From: JALHSW01 sp963720675 | GTDB lineage: Bacteria > Actinomycetota > Acidimicrobiia > IMCC26256 > PALSA-555 | Direction: 5' to 3' | NCBI GenBank assembly: GCA_963720675.1 | Contig: CAVRGH010000004.1 | Coordinates: forward strand, 124,001 to 188,000 | DNA: 64,000 nt | Shown here: positions 44,645 to 55,400 of the stretch, one piece after another | How the letters are laid out: each line of letters begins with the position of its first letter | How positions within the stretch are numbered: position 1 is the stretch's first letter | Made by a program: the position numbers and the translations under genes | Notes under the pieces: generated by a model | Databases searched by the model: none | The model's input: the letters and a program-made list of their open reading frames with translations, nothing else | What the model was told of the DNA's origin: nothing

Positions 44645-45223
44645 ATGGTCGAGACGCAAGCGGCGGCCGCCGACATCAAGCAGGCCGCCAAGGCCTGGTG
44701 GCTGTTCCTCGTCACCGGGATGCTCTGGTTCATCATCTCGCTCGTCGTGCTGCGCATGAACGACCGCTCGATCACGACCGTGGGGGTCATCCTCGGGATC
44801 GTGTTCATCATCGGGGCGTTCAACGAGTTCCTGATGATGGGGGCCGACAGCACCGGATGGAAGGTCCTGCACGGGATCCTCGGTGTGCTGTTCATCCTTG
44901 CCGGGATCTGGGCGTTCGTGCAGCCCGAGGAGGCGTTCTGGGCGCTGGCGTCGGTGCTCGGGTTCCTGCTGCTCTTCATGGGGCTCTTCGAGATCATCGC
45001 CGCGGTGGCCACCAAGGAGATCAACCCGCTCTGGTGGCTCGGCCTGATCGCCGGGATCCTGTTCCTCGTGCTGGCGTTCTGGACGTCGCAGCAGCTCGTC
45101 ACGACGAAGGGGCAGCTGCTCCTCTTCTACGTCGGCCTGATGGCGATGTTCCGGGGGATCAGCCAGATCGTGTTCGCGTTCGGCATCCGCCACGTGGGCA
45201 AGGAAGCCGCCAAGCTGGCCTAG
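44645..45223 (+). CDS. DUF308 / HdeD-family membrane protein
   Basis: 192 residues with six membrane helices arranged as three similar pairs, the layout of the HdeD/DUF308 family. In E. coli HdeD is linked to acid resistance, but for most members the function is unknown. The ATG at 44645 has AGGGGGAGA seven bases upstream. Its transcript probably ends at the hairpin 35 bases after the stop. Confidence 0.82.
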   Translation: MVETQAAAADIKQAAKAWWLFLVTGMLWFIISLVVLRMNDRSITTVGVILGIVFIIGAFNEFLMMGADSTGWKVLHGILGVLFILAGIWAFVQPEEAFWALASVLGFLLLFMGLFEIIAAVATKEINPLWWLGLIAGILFLVLAFWTSQQLVTTKGQLLLFYVGLMAMFRGISQIVFAFGIRHVGKEAAKLA

Positions 45224-45257
45224 CCGGCACCGGCTCCACCGAAAGCACGTTCGCGAT

Positions 45258-45285
45258 GCTCCCGCCGGGTCCGCCCGGCGGGAGC
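45258..45285. terminator. Hairpin, first copy of a duplicated element
   Basis: Twelve-base perfect arms, GCTCCCGCCGGG and CCCGGCGGGAGC, with a TCCG loop, followed by GTCGCGTCCGG. It stands after the DUF308 gene. The same core and the same 3' flank recur at 46475. A TAGAGT at 45324-45329 could be the -10 element of the pseudogene downstream. Confidence 0.55.
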
Positions 45286-45379
45286 GTCGCGTCCGGACCC
45301 CCGCTGACCGTCGGTCGGGTGGCTAGAGTCTGCCGATCACCCTCCGGGCGGAGGGTCGTGAGCGGGGAGCGGTCATGAG

Positions 45380-46450
45380 ATGAGCAAGTTCCTGCGCGTC
45401 GCCGTGATCGGACGCGATGGTCGTGGTCGCATGCATCGTTCGGCGCGATCGCCAGCGCGGTCGAGCACGCCGCTGCCGACCGAGTTCACGAGCGGTGGCG
45501 TGCTCTGGGGCGACCTCACCGACGACACCACCGGTTTCTACAACGAGGGGCGCACCTGCGACCGTCCCCGAGGACGCCTTCGCGATGGGTGACGCCAGCT
45601 CCTCGCGACCGGGCAGGACGACGCGTTCGACGACGCCGGCATGGTGCAGGTCGACGGCACGATACTACGCCGCTGCCGGGTGGCTACGAACGCACCGGTC
45701 GACCTCACCGGCACGACCCTCACAGACGCCGACCGGTGCCGACCGGTCCGCTGAACGTGAGCGTCCAGTGGCAGGGTGCAGGACCCGGCACGATCCGCGA
45801 GCTGGTGAGCCTCACCAACCCGACGGCGCGACCGATCTCGCCACAGGACGATCGTCATCGAGACGAACTCGGATCCGACTCCAACCGGTAACGCACGATC
45901 CTCCAGGCGTCGAGCACCGGCGACATCTCGCGGCTACCCCACCTCGGCTCGCTGGTTCACGACCATCGGACGACGCACACCGAGCCGCTACGACCCGCCG
46001 ATCGTGTCGGTCGCCACCGGGCCGGGCATCGGTGCAGTCGCCCGCGACGATCGTCAGGACTGCGCCCGACAGCGACAGCCCGGATCGGCCAAGCCCGAGA
46101 AGAACGGCCGCAGGCCGACGCCGAGACCACGACCGACGGCACCGTCGGCCGCTGCCGCACCCGAAGCGGCCGCCGCCGGACGTGGCCGCGGCCGGCACAC
46201 GCTGCTCGGCACCGACGCAGTTCAACTACCAGCTACACCGTCAGCATCCCCGCCGGGCGAGACCGCGGTACCTGATGGTGTTCTGGTACGCTCTACCCGA
46301 CGCCGGCCGAGGCCATCGCCGCGGGCCCGGCGTGGAACACGAACCCGGCGTCGAGCTCGGAGCTGCTCGCCGGGATCTCGCCGCTGTCCAGCTCCAGCAG
46401 ATCGTGAACTGGGCGTTCCCGCTCGAGCTCGCACCGCCTTCACCGGCTGA
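45380..46450 (+). pseudogene. Broken secreted-protein gene with many frameshifts
   Basis: The frame opens with GGGAGCGG and an ATG (MSKFLRVAVIG), and a hydrophobic signal-like stretch continues in another frame as MVVVACIV. Fragments of one protein can then be followed by switching frames about ten times: EFTSGGVLWGDLTDDTTGFY, DDAFDDAGMVQVDGT, NVSVQWQGAGPGTIRELVSL, TIVIETNSD, AGETRYLMVF and LQQIVNWAFPLELA. The order is consistent with one secreted protein of about 350 residues, family not recognised. Shift density here is far above that of the rest of the window, so it is either a decaying gene or a stretch of very poor consensus. No intact product can be made as written. Confidence 0.7.
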
Positions 46451-46474
46451 TCGCCGCGCCGAGCACCGTTCGTT

Positions 46475-46508
46475 GACACTCCCGCCGGGTCCGCCCGGCG
46501 GGAGTGTC
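46475..46508. terminator. Hairpin, second copy of the duplicated element
   Basis: Fifteen-base perfect arms, GACACTCCCGCCGGG and CCCGGCGGGAGTGTC, with a TCCG loop, followed by GCGTCCGG. The 26-base core is identical to the copy at 45258. It lies 24 bases after the end of the pseudogene and just before TAGCCT (46522-46527), a probable -10 element for acs. Confidence 0.6.
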
Positions 46509-46566
46509 GCGTCCGGGCCGATAGCCTGACCCCGCTTCGCGACGCCGGACACGGGGGAGAGTGCAG

Positions 46567-48528
<1,962 letters not shown>

Positions 48529-48530
48529 CG

Positions 48531-49016
48531 GTGCGCGACCCCGACCACTGGACCTGGCGGGACGGGCCGGTCGAGCCGGGACCGGCCGCGGTGATCGACA
48601 TCGACGGCGTGCTGTCCGACGCGGTCAGCCGCCAGCACTACCTGGAGGCGCCCCGCCGCGACTGGCGGGCGTTCTTCGACGCGTGCGGCGACGACCCGGT
48701 CATCGAGGAGGTCAAGGTCCTCTTGGACCTCCTCGATCCCAGCCTGCGCATCGTGCTCCTCACGGCGCGCCCGCAGCGGGTGCATCCGCTCACCGAGGCG
48801 TGGTTGCACCGCTACGCGATCCGGTGGGACTTGCTCGTCATGCGCTCGTACGGCGACTACGACGTGTCACGCGACTTCAAGCAGGCGACCGTGTGGGAGC
48901 TGCGCACCCGCGGCTTCGACCTGCAGCTCGCGATCGAGGACGACCGCCGCAACGTCGAGATGTTCCGGGGTGAGGGCATCCCCTGCCTGTACAAGCACTC
49001 CGGGTACTACGACTGA
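48531..49016 (+). CDS. HAD-like phosphatase domain protein
   Basis: 161 residues. Motif I of the haloacid dehalogenase fold is AVIDIDGVLSD. Motif II is IVLLTARPQ, and an acidic motif near the end is LAIEDDRRNVEMF. It resembles the phosphatase domain of polynucleotide-kinase-type HAD proteins, but the substrate cannot be named. The GTG start is two bases after the acs stop, so it is probably co-transcribed with acs. Confidence 0.75.
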   Translation: MRDPDHWTWRDGPVEPGPAAVIDIDGVLSDAVSRQHYLEAPRRDWRAFFDACGDDPVIEEVKVLLDLLDPSLRIVLLTARPQRVHPLTEAWLHRYAIRWDLLVMRSYGDYDVSRDFKQATVWELRTRGFDLQLAIEDDRRNVEMFRGEGIPCLYKHSGYYD

Positions 49017-49025
49017 CGACGCACG

Positions 49026-49859
49026 TTGCTCGAGGCGACCCTCCTCGCACTCGGATCCGCGTTCCTCCACGCGGGATGGAACCTGCTCGTCAAGACGAGC
49101 GGTGAGCGGTTCCTCACCGCGTGGGGTCAGTTCCTGGTCGGTGGGATCTGCTTCCTCCCGGTGCTCCTCTTCACGGGCCTGCCCCCCGCTGACGCGGTCC
49201 CGTTCCTCGTCGCGTCCAGCCTCGTGCACGTCGTGTACGTCGGCGCGCTCGTCCGGGCGTACCACCACGGCGACTTCTCGTTCGCATACCCGCTCGCGCG
49301 CGGCGGCGGTGCCCTGCTCGCCGCGATCGGGGGCGTTGCGTTCCTCGGCGACTACCTCTCGGTGCCGTCCTGGCTGTCGATCGCGATCGTCGTGGCCGGC
49401 CTCGCCTCGCTCGTGCGCCCGAGTGTGGGGATGCTCGCGATCGGGTGGTCGCTCCTCACTGCGCTGACGATCGGTACCTACACCACCATCGATGCCGCGG
49501 GCGCCCGGCGCTCGGACAGCGGCTTCGGGTACGGCGTGCTGGTCGTGCTCGGGGTCTCCGTGGCCCTGAGTGTCGCCGGCGTCGCCCGGGGCCGCGGGCG
49601 CGACCTGGTGGTCCACCTCCGGACGACCGATCGGTGGCGGGTGTTGGCCGGCGGGCTCGCTTCGGTCCTCGCCTATTCGATGGTCCTGGCCGCGGTCCGG
49701 TTCGCGCCGGTGGGCTACGTCGCCGCGCTCCGGGAGTCCTCGGTGGTCCTCGGCGCCGCCCTGGGCTGGCTCCTCCTGCACGAACGGCTGGGTCGGGCCC
49801 GCCTGGCGTCCTCACTCGTCGTGGCCGCCGGCCTGGTGGCCCTCATCGCCACCCGCTGA
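49026..49859 (+). CDS. EamA/DMT-superfamily transporter
   Basis: 277 residues with about ten membrane helices in two five-helix repeats, the standard drug/metabolite transporter plan. Helix patterns are typical: AFLHAGWNLLVK at the start of repeat one and RESSVVLGAALGWLLLHERL near the end of repeat two. The only start near the first helix is a TTG at 49026, nine bases after the previous stop. Substrate unknown. Confidence 0.8.
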   Translation: MLEATLLALGSAFLHAGWNLLVKTSGERFLTAWGQFLVGGICFLPVLLFTGLPPADAVPFLVASSLVHVVYVGALVRAYHHGDFSFAYPLARGGGALLAAIGGVAFLGDYLSVPSWLSIAIVVAGLASLVRPSVGMLAIGWSLLTALTIGTYTTIDAAGARRSDSGFGYGVLVVLGVSVALSVAGVARGRGRDLVVHLRTTDRWRVLAGGLASVLAYSMVLAAVRFAPVGYVAALRESSVVLGAALGWLLLHERLGRARLASSLVVAAGLVALIATR

Positions 49860-49911
49860 TCGGGAACGCGCGCCCCGCACCCGGGCGTTGAGAGGGAGAG
49901 AGGTGATCGAC

Positions 49912-50865
49912 ATGAGGAACGCACTCAAGACCGCCGGCCTGCTCGCCGGGCTCGGCGCCCTGTTCATGGTCATCGGTGCCGCTGTCGGTGGTACCAGCGG
50001 CCTGGCGATCGGGCTCCTGCTCGGCGTCGCCTTCTGTGGCGGCTCGTACTGGTTCTCCGACAAGCTCGCGATCAAGGCCGCCCATGCCGTCCCCGTGACC
50101 CGGGAGCAGGCGCCCGACCTCTACGCCATCGTCGAGGATCTCGCGCGGCGCGCCGACATCCCGATGCCCCGCGTGTTCATGTCCCCGGAGCAGCAGCCCA
50201 ACGCGTTCGCGACCGGCCGTGGTCCGAATCACGCCGCGGTCTGCGTCACCCAAGGGATCCTGCAGGTGCTCGATCAGGACGAGCTGCGGGGTGTGCTCGC
50301 CCATGAGCTCAGCCACGTGAAGCACCGCGACATCCTCATCGGGTCTGTCGCCGCGGCCGTTGCGCTCGCGATCACGTTCGCGGCGCGCATGGCGTTCTGG
50401 TTCGGCGGCGACAACAACGTCATCGCGTCCCTGCTGATGATGATCCTCGCCCCGATGGCGGCGATGCTCATCCAGATGGCGATCTCGCGGTCTCGCGAGT
50501 TCGACGCCGACGCCGGCGGTGCGCACCTGTGCGGCGGCGGCGAGCCGCTCGCCCGCGCGCTCGAGAAGATCGAGGCCTACGCCAAGCAGGTCCCGATGAA
50601 CGTGCCCCAGGCCGAGGCGAGCGCGTACATCATCAACCCGCTGACCGGCCGCAAGCTCCAGTTCGCGAGCCTGTTCTCCACGCACCCGCCGACCCCCGAA
50701 CGGGTCCGTCGCCTGCCGCGAGGCGTCCTGACCCGCTGGAGGGGAAGAGCGCGTCGTCAGTCGCGGAAGTTCGTGAACTGCAGCGGGATCCCGAAGTCGT
50801 GGTTCCGCATCGCCTCGATCGCCGACTGCAGGTCGTCGCGCTTCTTGCCGCTCACCCGGAGCTGA
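49912..50865 (+). CDS. htpX: Zinc metalloprotease HtpX; conserved part ends near 50710
   Basis: Membrane-bound M48 protease that degrades damaged membrane proteins. The zinc site is HELSHVKHRD, with the third ligand in SREFDADAGGAHL. N-terminal helices are at about residues 6-22 and 27-45, with another pair after the active site. The ATG at 49912 follows AGAGAGG. The conserved protein ends at FSTHPPTPERVRRL. Removing one C near 50715 would give RLREAS and a stop at 50729-50731, the normal length of about 273 residues. The written frame instead runs on to 50865, over the 3' end of yajQ. Confidence 0.92.
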   Translation: MRNALKTAGLLAGLGALFMVIGAAVGGTSGLAIGLLLGVAFCGGSYWFSDKLAIKAAHAVPVTREQAPDLYAIVEDLARRADIPMPRVFMSPEQQPNAFATGRGPNHAAVCVTQGILQVLDQDELRGVLAHELSHVKHRDILIGSVAAAVALAITFAARMAFWFGGDNNVIASLLMMILAPMAAMLIQMAISRSREFDADAGGAHLCGGGEPLARALEKIEAYAKQVPMNVPQAEASAYIINPLTGRKLQFASLFSTHPPTPERVRRLPRGVLTRWRGRARRQSRKFVNCSGIPKSWFRIASIADCRSSRFLPLTRS

Positions 50866-51245
50866 TCGCCCTGGATCTGGTGGGAGACGCCCTTGAGGCC
50901 GAGCTCCTTGACGAACTTGCCGATCTCCTTGCCCTTCTCCTGGTTGATCCCCACGCTGAGGGTCACGGTCTGGTTGACCGTGCCCTTGGAGGCCTCCTCG
51001 ATCTTCCCGTAGTCGAGGGCCTTCAGGGAGACCTTCCGCTTCACCAGCTTCTCCTCGAGCACCTGCACCAGCGCCTTGAGCCGCTGGTCGCTCTCGGAGT
51101 GCAGCTCGATCGTCTTCTCGGTGAGCTCGACGGACGAGTCGGTGCCCTTGAAGTCGTAGCGGGTCGAGATCTCCCGGCTCGCTTGGTCGACCGCGTTGCG
51201 GATCTCCTGCATGTCGACCTCGGAGACGACGTCGAACGTGGGCAT
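50757..51245 (-). CDS. YajQ-family nucleotide-binding protein
   Basis: 162 residues, the full family length, starting MPTFDVVSEVDMQEIRNAVD. YajQ proteins bind nucleotides; some bind cyclic di-GMP and act as transcriptional cofactors. The family signature ISTRYDFKG is present. The ATG at 51245 is the usual family start; a GTG four codons earlier at 51257 is possible. Transcribed toward htpX and away from tRNA-Tyr. Confidence 0.92.
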   Translation of the reverse strand: MPTFDVVSEVDMQEIRNAVDQASREISTRYDFKGTDSSVELTEKTIELHSESDQRLKALVQVLEEKLVKRKVSLKALDYGKIEEASKGTVNQTVTLSVGINQEKGKEIGKFVKELGLKGVSHQIQGDQLRVSGKKRDDLQSAIEAMRNHDFGIPLQFTNFRD

Positions 51246-51305
51246 GGGCGCAGACACCTCGTCAGAAGGAGAAATCGTGACGGCTGCTACTGTACGCGGC
51301 CCTCA

Positions 51306-51389
51306 GGGTCGGTACCCGAGTGGCCAAAGGGGGCAGGCTGTAAACCTGCTGGGAAACCTACGCTGGTTCGAATCCAGCCCGGCCCACCA
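51306..51389 (+). tRNA. tRNA-Tyr (GTA), CCA encoded
   Basis: Acceptor arms GGGTCGG and CCGGCCC pair with one G-U. The anticodon arm is GCAGG-CTGTAAA-CCTGC, giving anticodon GTA. The long variable arm fits a class II tRNA, and the T arm is GCTGG-TTCGAAT-CCAGC. CCA is encoded at 51387-51389. TACTGT about 14 bases upstream could be its -10 element. Confidence 0.95.
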
Positions 51390-51430
51390 CTGAGACCAGG
51401 CGAGCGCACAGATCAGCGCCCGAGCAGTCG

Positions 51431-51949
51431 CTAGAGCAGCCGCTGCATCAGCACCACGTCGAGCCACCGGTTGAACTTCCGCCCGATCTCGCGCTCGGTG
51501 CCGACCACCTCGAACCCGAACGCCTCGTGCAGCGCGATGCTCGCCTCGTGGCCCCCGACGATGCGGGCCACGACGGCGTGGAACCCGTAGTCGAGCCCGA
51601 GCCGGAGCAGCTCGGCGAGCAGGAGCCGCCCCACGCCGGCGCCCCGGTGGTCGCGGTGCACGTAGACGGAGTCCTCCACCGAGGTCACGTACGCCGGCCG
51701 GTCCCGGTACGGCGACAACGAGCCGAACCCCACGACCGTGCCACCCGACAACGCCACGATCGCCGGGTGGGCGCCCGAGTGGCCGTCGATCCAGGCCACC
51801 TGCTCGGCGAGGGTGCGGGGGACCAGGTCGAAGGTGACCGTCGAGCCGAGCACCTCGACGTTGTAGATCGTCCGGATCGCCTCGGCGTCGGATCGGTCGG
51901 CGATGCGGAGCGTGACGCCCGGTGCGGGCGACGGATCGGGTGCGGGCAT
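51431..51949 (-). CDS. GNAT-family N-acetyltransferase (phosphinothricin acetyltransferase-like)
   Basis: 172 residues. The acetyl-CoA-binding motif A is VYVHRDHRGAGVGRLLLAEL. The N-terminal IRTIYNVEVLGSTVTFDL and the IVGGHEASIALHEAFGFEVV segment are typical of the Pat/Bar-like subgroup, which acetylates amino-acid-like compounds. The ending YNRWLD-type sequence appears as FNRWLDVVLMQRLL. Real substrate unknown. No obvious operon partner. Confidence 0.88.
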   Translation of the reverse strand: MPAPDPSPAPGVTLRIADRSDAEAIRTIYNVEVLGSTVTFDLVPRTLAEQVAWIDGHSGAHPAIVALSGGTVVGFGSLSPYRDRPAYVTSVEDSVYVHRDHRGAGVGRLLLAELLRLGLDYGFHAVVARIVGGHEASIALHEAFGFEVVGTEREIGRKFNRWLDVVLMQRLL

Positions 51950-52050
51950 CGTCGGAGGCTAGCCAGCACCCTGAAACCCCATCACCCTCAACCCCCGACC
52001 GCGCCCGGGCTCGGGAGCGTGGAGTTCGGTTCGACTAGCCTGGGCGCTTC

Positions 52051-52123
52051 GCCCCCTTAGCTCAGTCGGCAGAGCACTTCCATGGTAAGGAAGGGGTCTA
52101 CGGTTCGAGTCCGTAAGGGGGCT
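52051..52123 (+). tRNA. tRNA-Thr (GGT)
   Basis: Acceptor GCCCCCT pairs with AGGGGGC. The anticodon arm is CTTCC-ATGGTAA-GGAAG, giving GGT, and the T arm is TACGG-TTCGAGT-CCGTA. CCA is not encoded. TAGCCT at 52036-52041 is a probable -10 element nine bases upstream. Confidence 0.95.
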
Positions 52124-52124
52124 C

Positions 52125-52200
52125 GGCGGTGTAGCTCAGATGGCAGAGCACGCGGCTCATAATCGCGGCGTCGCGGGTTCGAGTCCCGCCACCGCTACCA
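52125..52200 (+). tRNA. tRNA-Met (CAT), CCA encoded
   Basis: Begins one base after tRNA-Thr. Acceptor GGCGGTG pairs with CACCGCT (first pair G-U). The anticodon loop is CTCATAA, and the T arm is GCGGG-TTCGAGT-CCCGC. CCA is encoded at 52198-52200. The first acceptor pair does not suggest an initiator, so this is more likely elongator Met; Ile2 cannot be excluded. Confidence 0.92.
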
Positions 52201-52258
52201 GTACCGACACCGCGAGGGTCCCTCGGACCCTCGCTCTTCACGCGCAGGAGCACGTCCC

Positions 52259-53446
<1,188 letters not shown>

Positions 53447-53468
53447 CCGAGCTCACGGAGCATTCGAG

Positions 53469-53630
53469 ATGGCCAGCGACAAGCGGGTGAAGGTCACCCT
53501 CGCCTGCGAAGACTGCAAGCGGCGGAACTACATCACCACGAAGAGCAAGATCAACGACCGTGAGCGGATCGAGATGAAGAAGTACTGCCGCTTCGACCGC
53601 AAGCACACGGTGCACAAGGAAACTCGGTAG
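53469..53630 (+). CDS. rpmG: 50S ribosomal protein L33
   Basis: 53 residues, the usual size. It has the zinc-type Cys pair in LACEDCKRRNYITTKS and a further Cys in KKYCRFDRKH, followed by the family ending KHTVHKETR. The ATG at 53469 lies 22 bases after tuf. In many bacteria rpmG directly precedes secE and nusG; here an ECF sigma pair and tRNA-Trp stand between. Confidence 0.95.
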   Translation: MASDKRVKVTLACEDCKRRNYITTKSKINDRERIEMKKYCRFDRKHTVHKETR

Positions 53631-53937
53631 CTGCCCGGTCGCGGGGCCGCTGGCCCCGCTCGTCGGCACGCCTCTCGGCGACCGAGCCCCGGCTCCCTCG
53701 CTGCGCTCGGTCGGGTCTTCGACCCGGGTCTCGGGCGCCTTCGGCTTCCCCTCCTCGCGGGTCCCTCGACCCCGCGACCTCCCTGTTGTCCGTGCGTTCG
53801 GTTCGCCGTGCTTGCGCTCTTGGGCAGTACCGCTGGGGTGGTCGTGTTGGGTGGTTGGTCCTGTGAACGTTGGGTTTCTTTGGGGCTTCTTCGCTGGGCT
53901 TACCCCTTGGTAACCCCGTAGCGTCGCTCGGAGTCAT
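53631..53937. other. Palindrome-rich intergenic region between rpmG and the ECF sigma gene
   Basis: No gene is visible. A hairpin, GCGGGGCC (53641-53648) with GGCCCCGC (53652-53659) and a GCT loop, probably ends the tuf-rpmG transcript. Up to about 53790 there are further dense short palindromes such as GGGTCTTCGACCC. From 53800 the composition becomes T/G-rich and ends directly at the sigma-factor ATG, where a promoter would be expected but none can be defined. Confidence 0.55.
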
Positions 53938-54534
53938 ATGGATGCACATCGAGATTCGCCAGGGGCGCCCGACGAGCTGCACGTGCTCGTCGACGCGGCT
54001 CGCCGGGGGGACCGGGGCGCGTTCGACGAGCTGGTGCGCCGCACCTACGTCGACACGTACACGCTCGCCGTCCGTCTCACCGGGAACGAGGAGGACGCAC
54101 GAGACGTGGTGCAGGAGGCATACCTCCGAGCCTGGAAGGGCATTCGGCGCTTCCGTGGTGACGCCGCGTTCACGACGTGGCTCTACCGGATCACCGCGAA
54201 CTCCTCGTACACGCTGGTGGATCGCCGCAAGCGACGTCGCACGGTGCACCTCGACGACGTGCCCGAGCAGGCCGACGTCCGCCTCGACGCCCGCCCCGAC
54301 GACCTCGCTGCCTCGACCGCGGGGCTCGGCGACGTCGCCGCCGCGCTCGACCAGCTGCCGCCGGCGATGCGCACGACGGTGATCCTCAAGGACGTCTACG
54401 GCCTGTCGCACGACGACATCGCCGCCGAGACCGGGATCTCGGTCGCGGCGGCCAAGGTCCGCCTGCACCGGGGCCGGAAGCGCCTGCGCGACCTGCTCGA
54501 CGAGACGGAGGGCAGGTCGGCCCGTGCGGTGTGA
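53938..54534 (+). CDS. ECF-type RNA polymerase sigma factor
   Basis: 198 residues. Region 2 is recognisable as FDELVRRTYVDTYTLAVRLT, then EDARDVVQEAYLRAWKGIRR and FTTWLYRITANSSYTLVDRR. Region 4 is LPPAMRTTVILKDVYGLSHD, followed by the helix-turn-helix EIAAETGISVAAAKVRLHRG-like segment. The 3' end overlaps the next gene, which encodes a zinc-finger membrane protein, by eleven bases. Sigma and anti-sigma are therefore probably translationally coupled. The inducing signal cannot be told. Confidence 0.93.
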   Translation: MDAHRDSPGAPDELHVLVDAARRGDRGAFDELVRRTYVDTYTLAVRLTGNEEDARDVVQEAYLRAWKGIRRFRGDAAFTTWLYRITANSSYTLVDRRKRRRTVHLDDVPEQADVRLDARPDDLAASTAGLGDVAAALDQLPPAMRTTVILKDVYGLSHDDIAAETGISVAAAKVRLHRGRKRLRDLLDETEGRSARAV

Positions 54535-54898
54535 AGAGGTCGCCCTCGTCCTGCCCGCGACGGTCGACGGTGAGGCACCCGTCGCGCTGACCGTGCAGCG
54601 GCACGTCGAGTCGTGCCTGCGCTGCCAGGCCGAGCTCGCCCGCTACCGCCGGATGCTCCGGAGTCTCCAGCTCCTCCGCACCCAGTACCTCGAGCCGGCG
54701 CCGGGGGTGCTGAGCCAGACGCTCGCAGCGATCGGCGAGGCGTCCGAGCAGCGGGCGATCCGCTCCGTGCTCTCGGGCAAGCGCCTCGCCTACGTGGGTG
54801 CGATCGGCGGTGCCGTGGCTGCCGCCGGGGCCACCACCGCGGCGGTGCTCGTCGCCCGGGCCCGTCGGCGGGCCACCCGCGCCACCCTGGCGACCTGA
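54524..54898 (+). CDS. Putative membrane-anchored zinc-finger anti-sigma factor
   Basis: 124 residues. The N-terminal domain has the ZAS-type metal site: an early Cys in RCEEVALVL and HVESCLRC (His-x3-Cys-x2-Cys). A single membrane helix lies at about residues 92-112, and the short C-terminus is Arg-rich. The overlap with the ECF sigma gene and the domain order fit an anti-sigma factor that holds the sigma at the membrane. There is almost no extracytoplasmic domain, so a signal would have to be sensed in the membrane or the cytoplasm. Confidence 0.82.
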   Translation: MRCEEVALVLPATVDGEAPVALTVQRHVESCLRCQAELARYRRMLRSLQLLRTQYLEPAPGVLSQTLAAIGEASEQRAIRSVLSGKRLAYVGAIGGAVAAAGATTAAVLVARARRRATRATLAT

Positions 54899-54995
54899 CC
54901 GTCGCTCGGAACCGCGTCGGGACGAGCGGTCCGGCCTCGCCAGAAGGCCGGCGGGGGACCGCTGCTATCCTCGACGGTTCGGCGCCCGGTGCCGG

Positions 54996-55068
54996 AGGGC
55001 AGTAGCTCAATTGGTAGAGCACCGGTCTCCAAAACCGGTGGTTGGGGGTTCGAGTCCCTCCTGCCCTG
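54996..55068 (+). tRNA. tRNA-Trp (CCA)
   Basis: Acceptor AGGGCAG pairs fully with CTGCCCT. The anticodon arm is CCGGT-CTCCAAA-ACCGG, giving anticodon CCA, and the T arm is GGGGG-TTCGAGT-CCCTC. 3' CCA is not encoded. TATCCT at 54966-54971 is a likely -10 element; this would start a transcript into secE-nusG. Confidence 0.96.
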
Positions 55069-55101
55069 CTCTGACCGCAGATCGATAGCGACGACGACGC
55101 C

Positions 55102-55395
55102 ATGACACAACCCATGAACCGTCAGACCAAGCGTCTGATGGCGAAGCAAGAGGCGAACAAGACCGCCGCCAAGCAGTCGCGCCCGGCGCCGGGTTCGGAC
55201 GTCAAGCGCGAGAAGACCGGTCCGCGCCAGTTCCTCAGCGAGGTCAGATCCGAGCTCAAGAAGGTCGCCTGGCCGACGCGCAAGGAGGTCGTCAACTCGA
55301 CGATCGTCGTGCTCATCGCCATCGTGTTCACGACCGCACTCATCTTCGGGTTCGACTACGCGTCCTCGAAGTTCGTCCTCTTCCTCTTCGACTGA
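55102..55395 (+). CDS. secE: Preprotein translocase subunit SecE
   Basis: 97 residues with the single C-terminal membrane helix (about 72-92) and the conserved segment QFLSEVRSELKKVAWPTRKE just before it. The N-terminal 40 residues are basic and variable. Component of the SecYEG channel. Located 33 bases after tRNA-Trp and five bases before nusG, the standard bacterial order. Confidence 0.95.
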   Translation: MTQPMNRQTKRLMAKQEANKTAAKQSRPAPGSDVKREKTGPRQFLSEVRSELKKVAWPTRKEVVNSTIVVLIAIVFTTALIFGFDYASSKFVLFLFD

Positions 55396-55400
55396 GACTC

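Noticed and set aside
53690..53800. Palindromes behind rpmG as a mobile repeat
   Set aside because: Short and all different; no second copy of the block was seen in the window.
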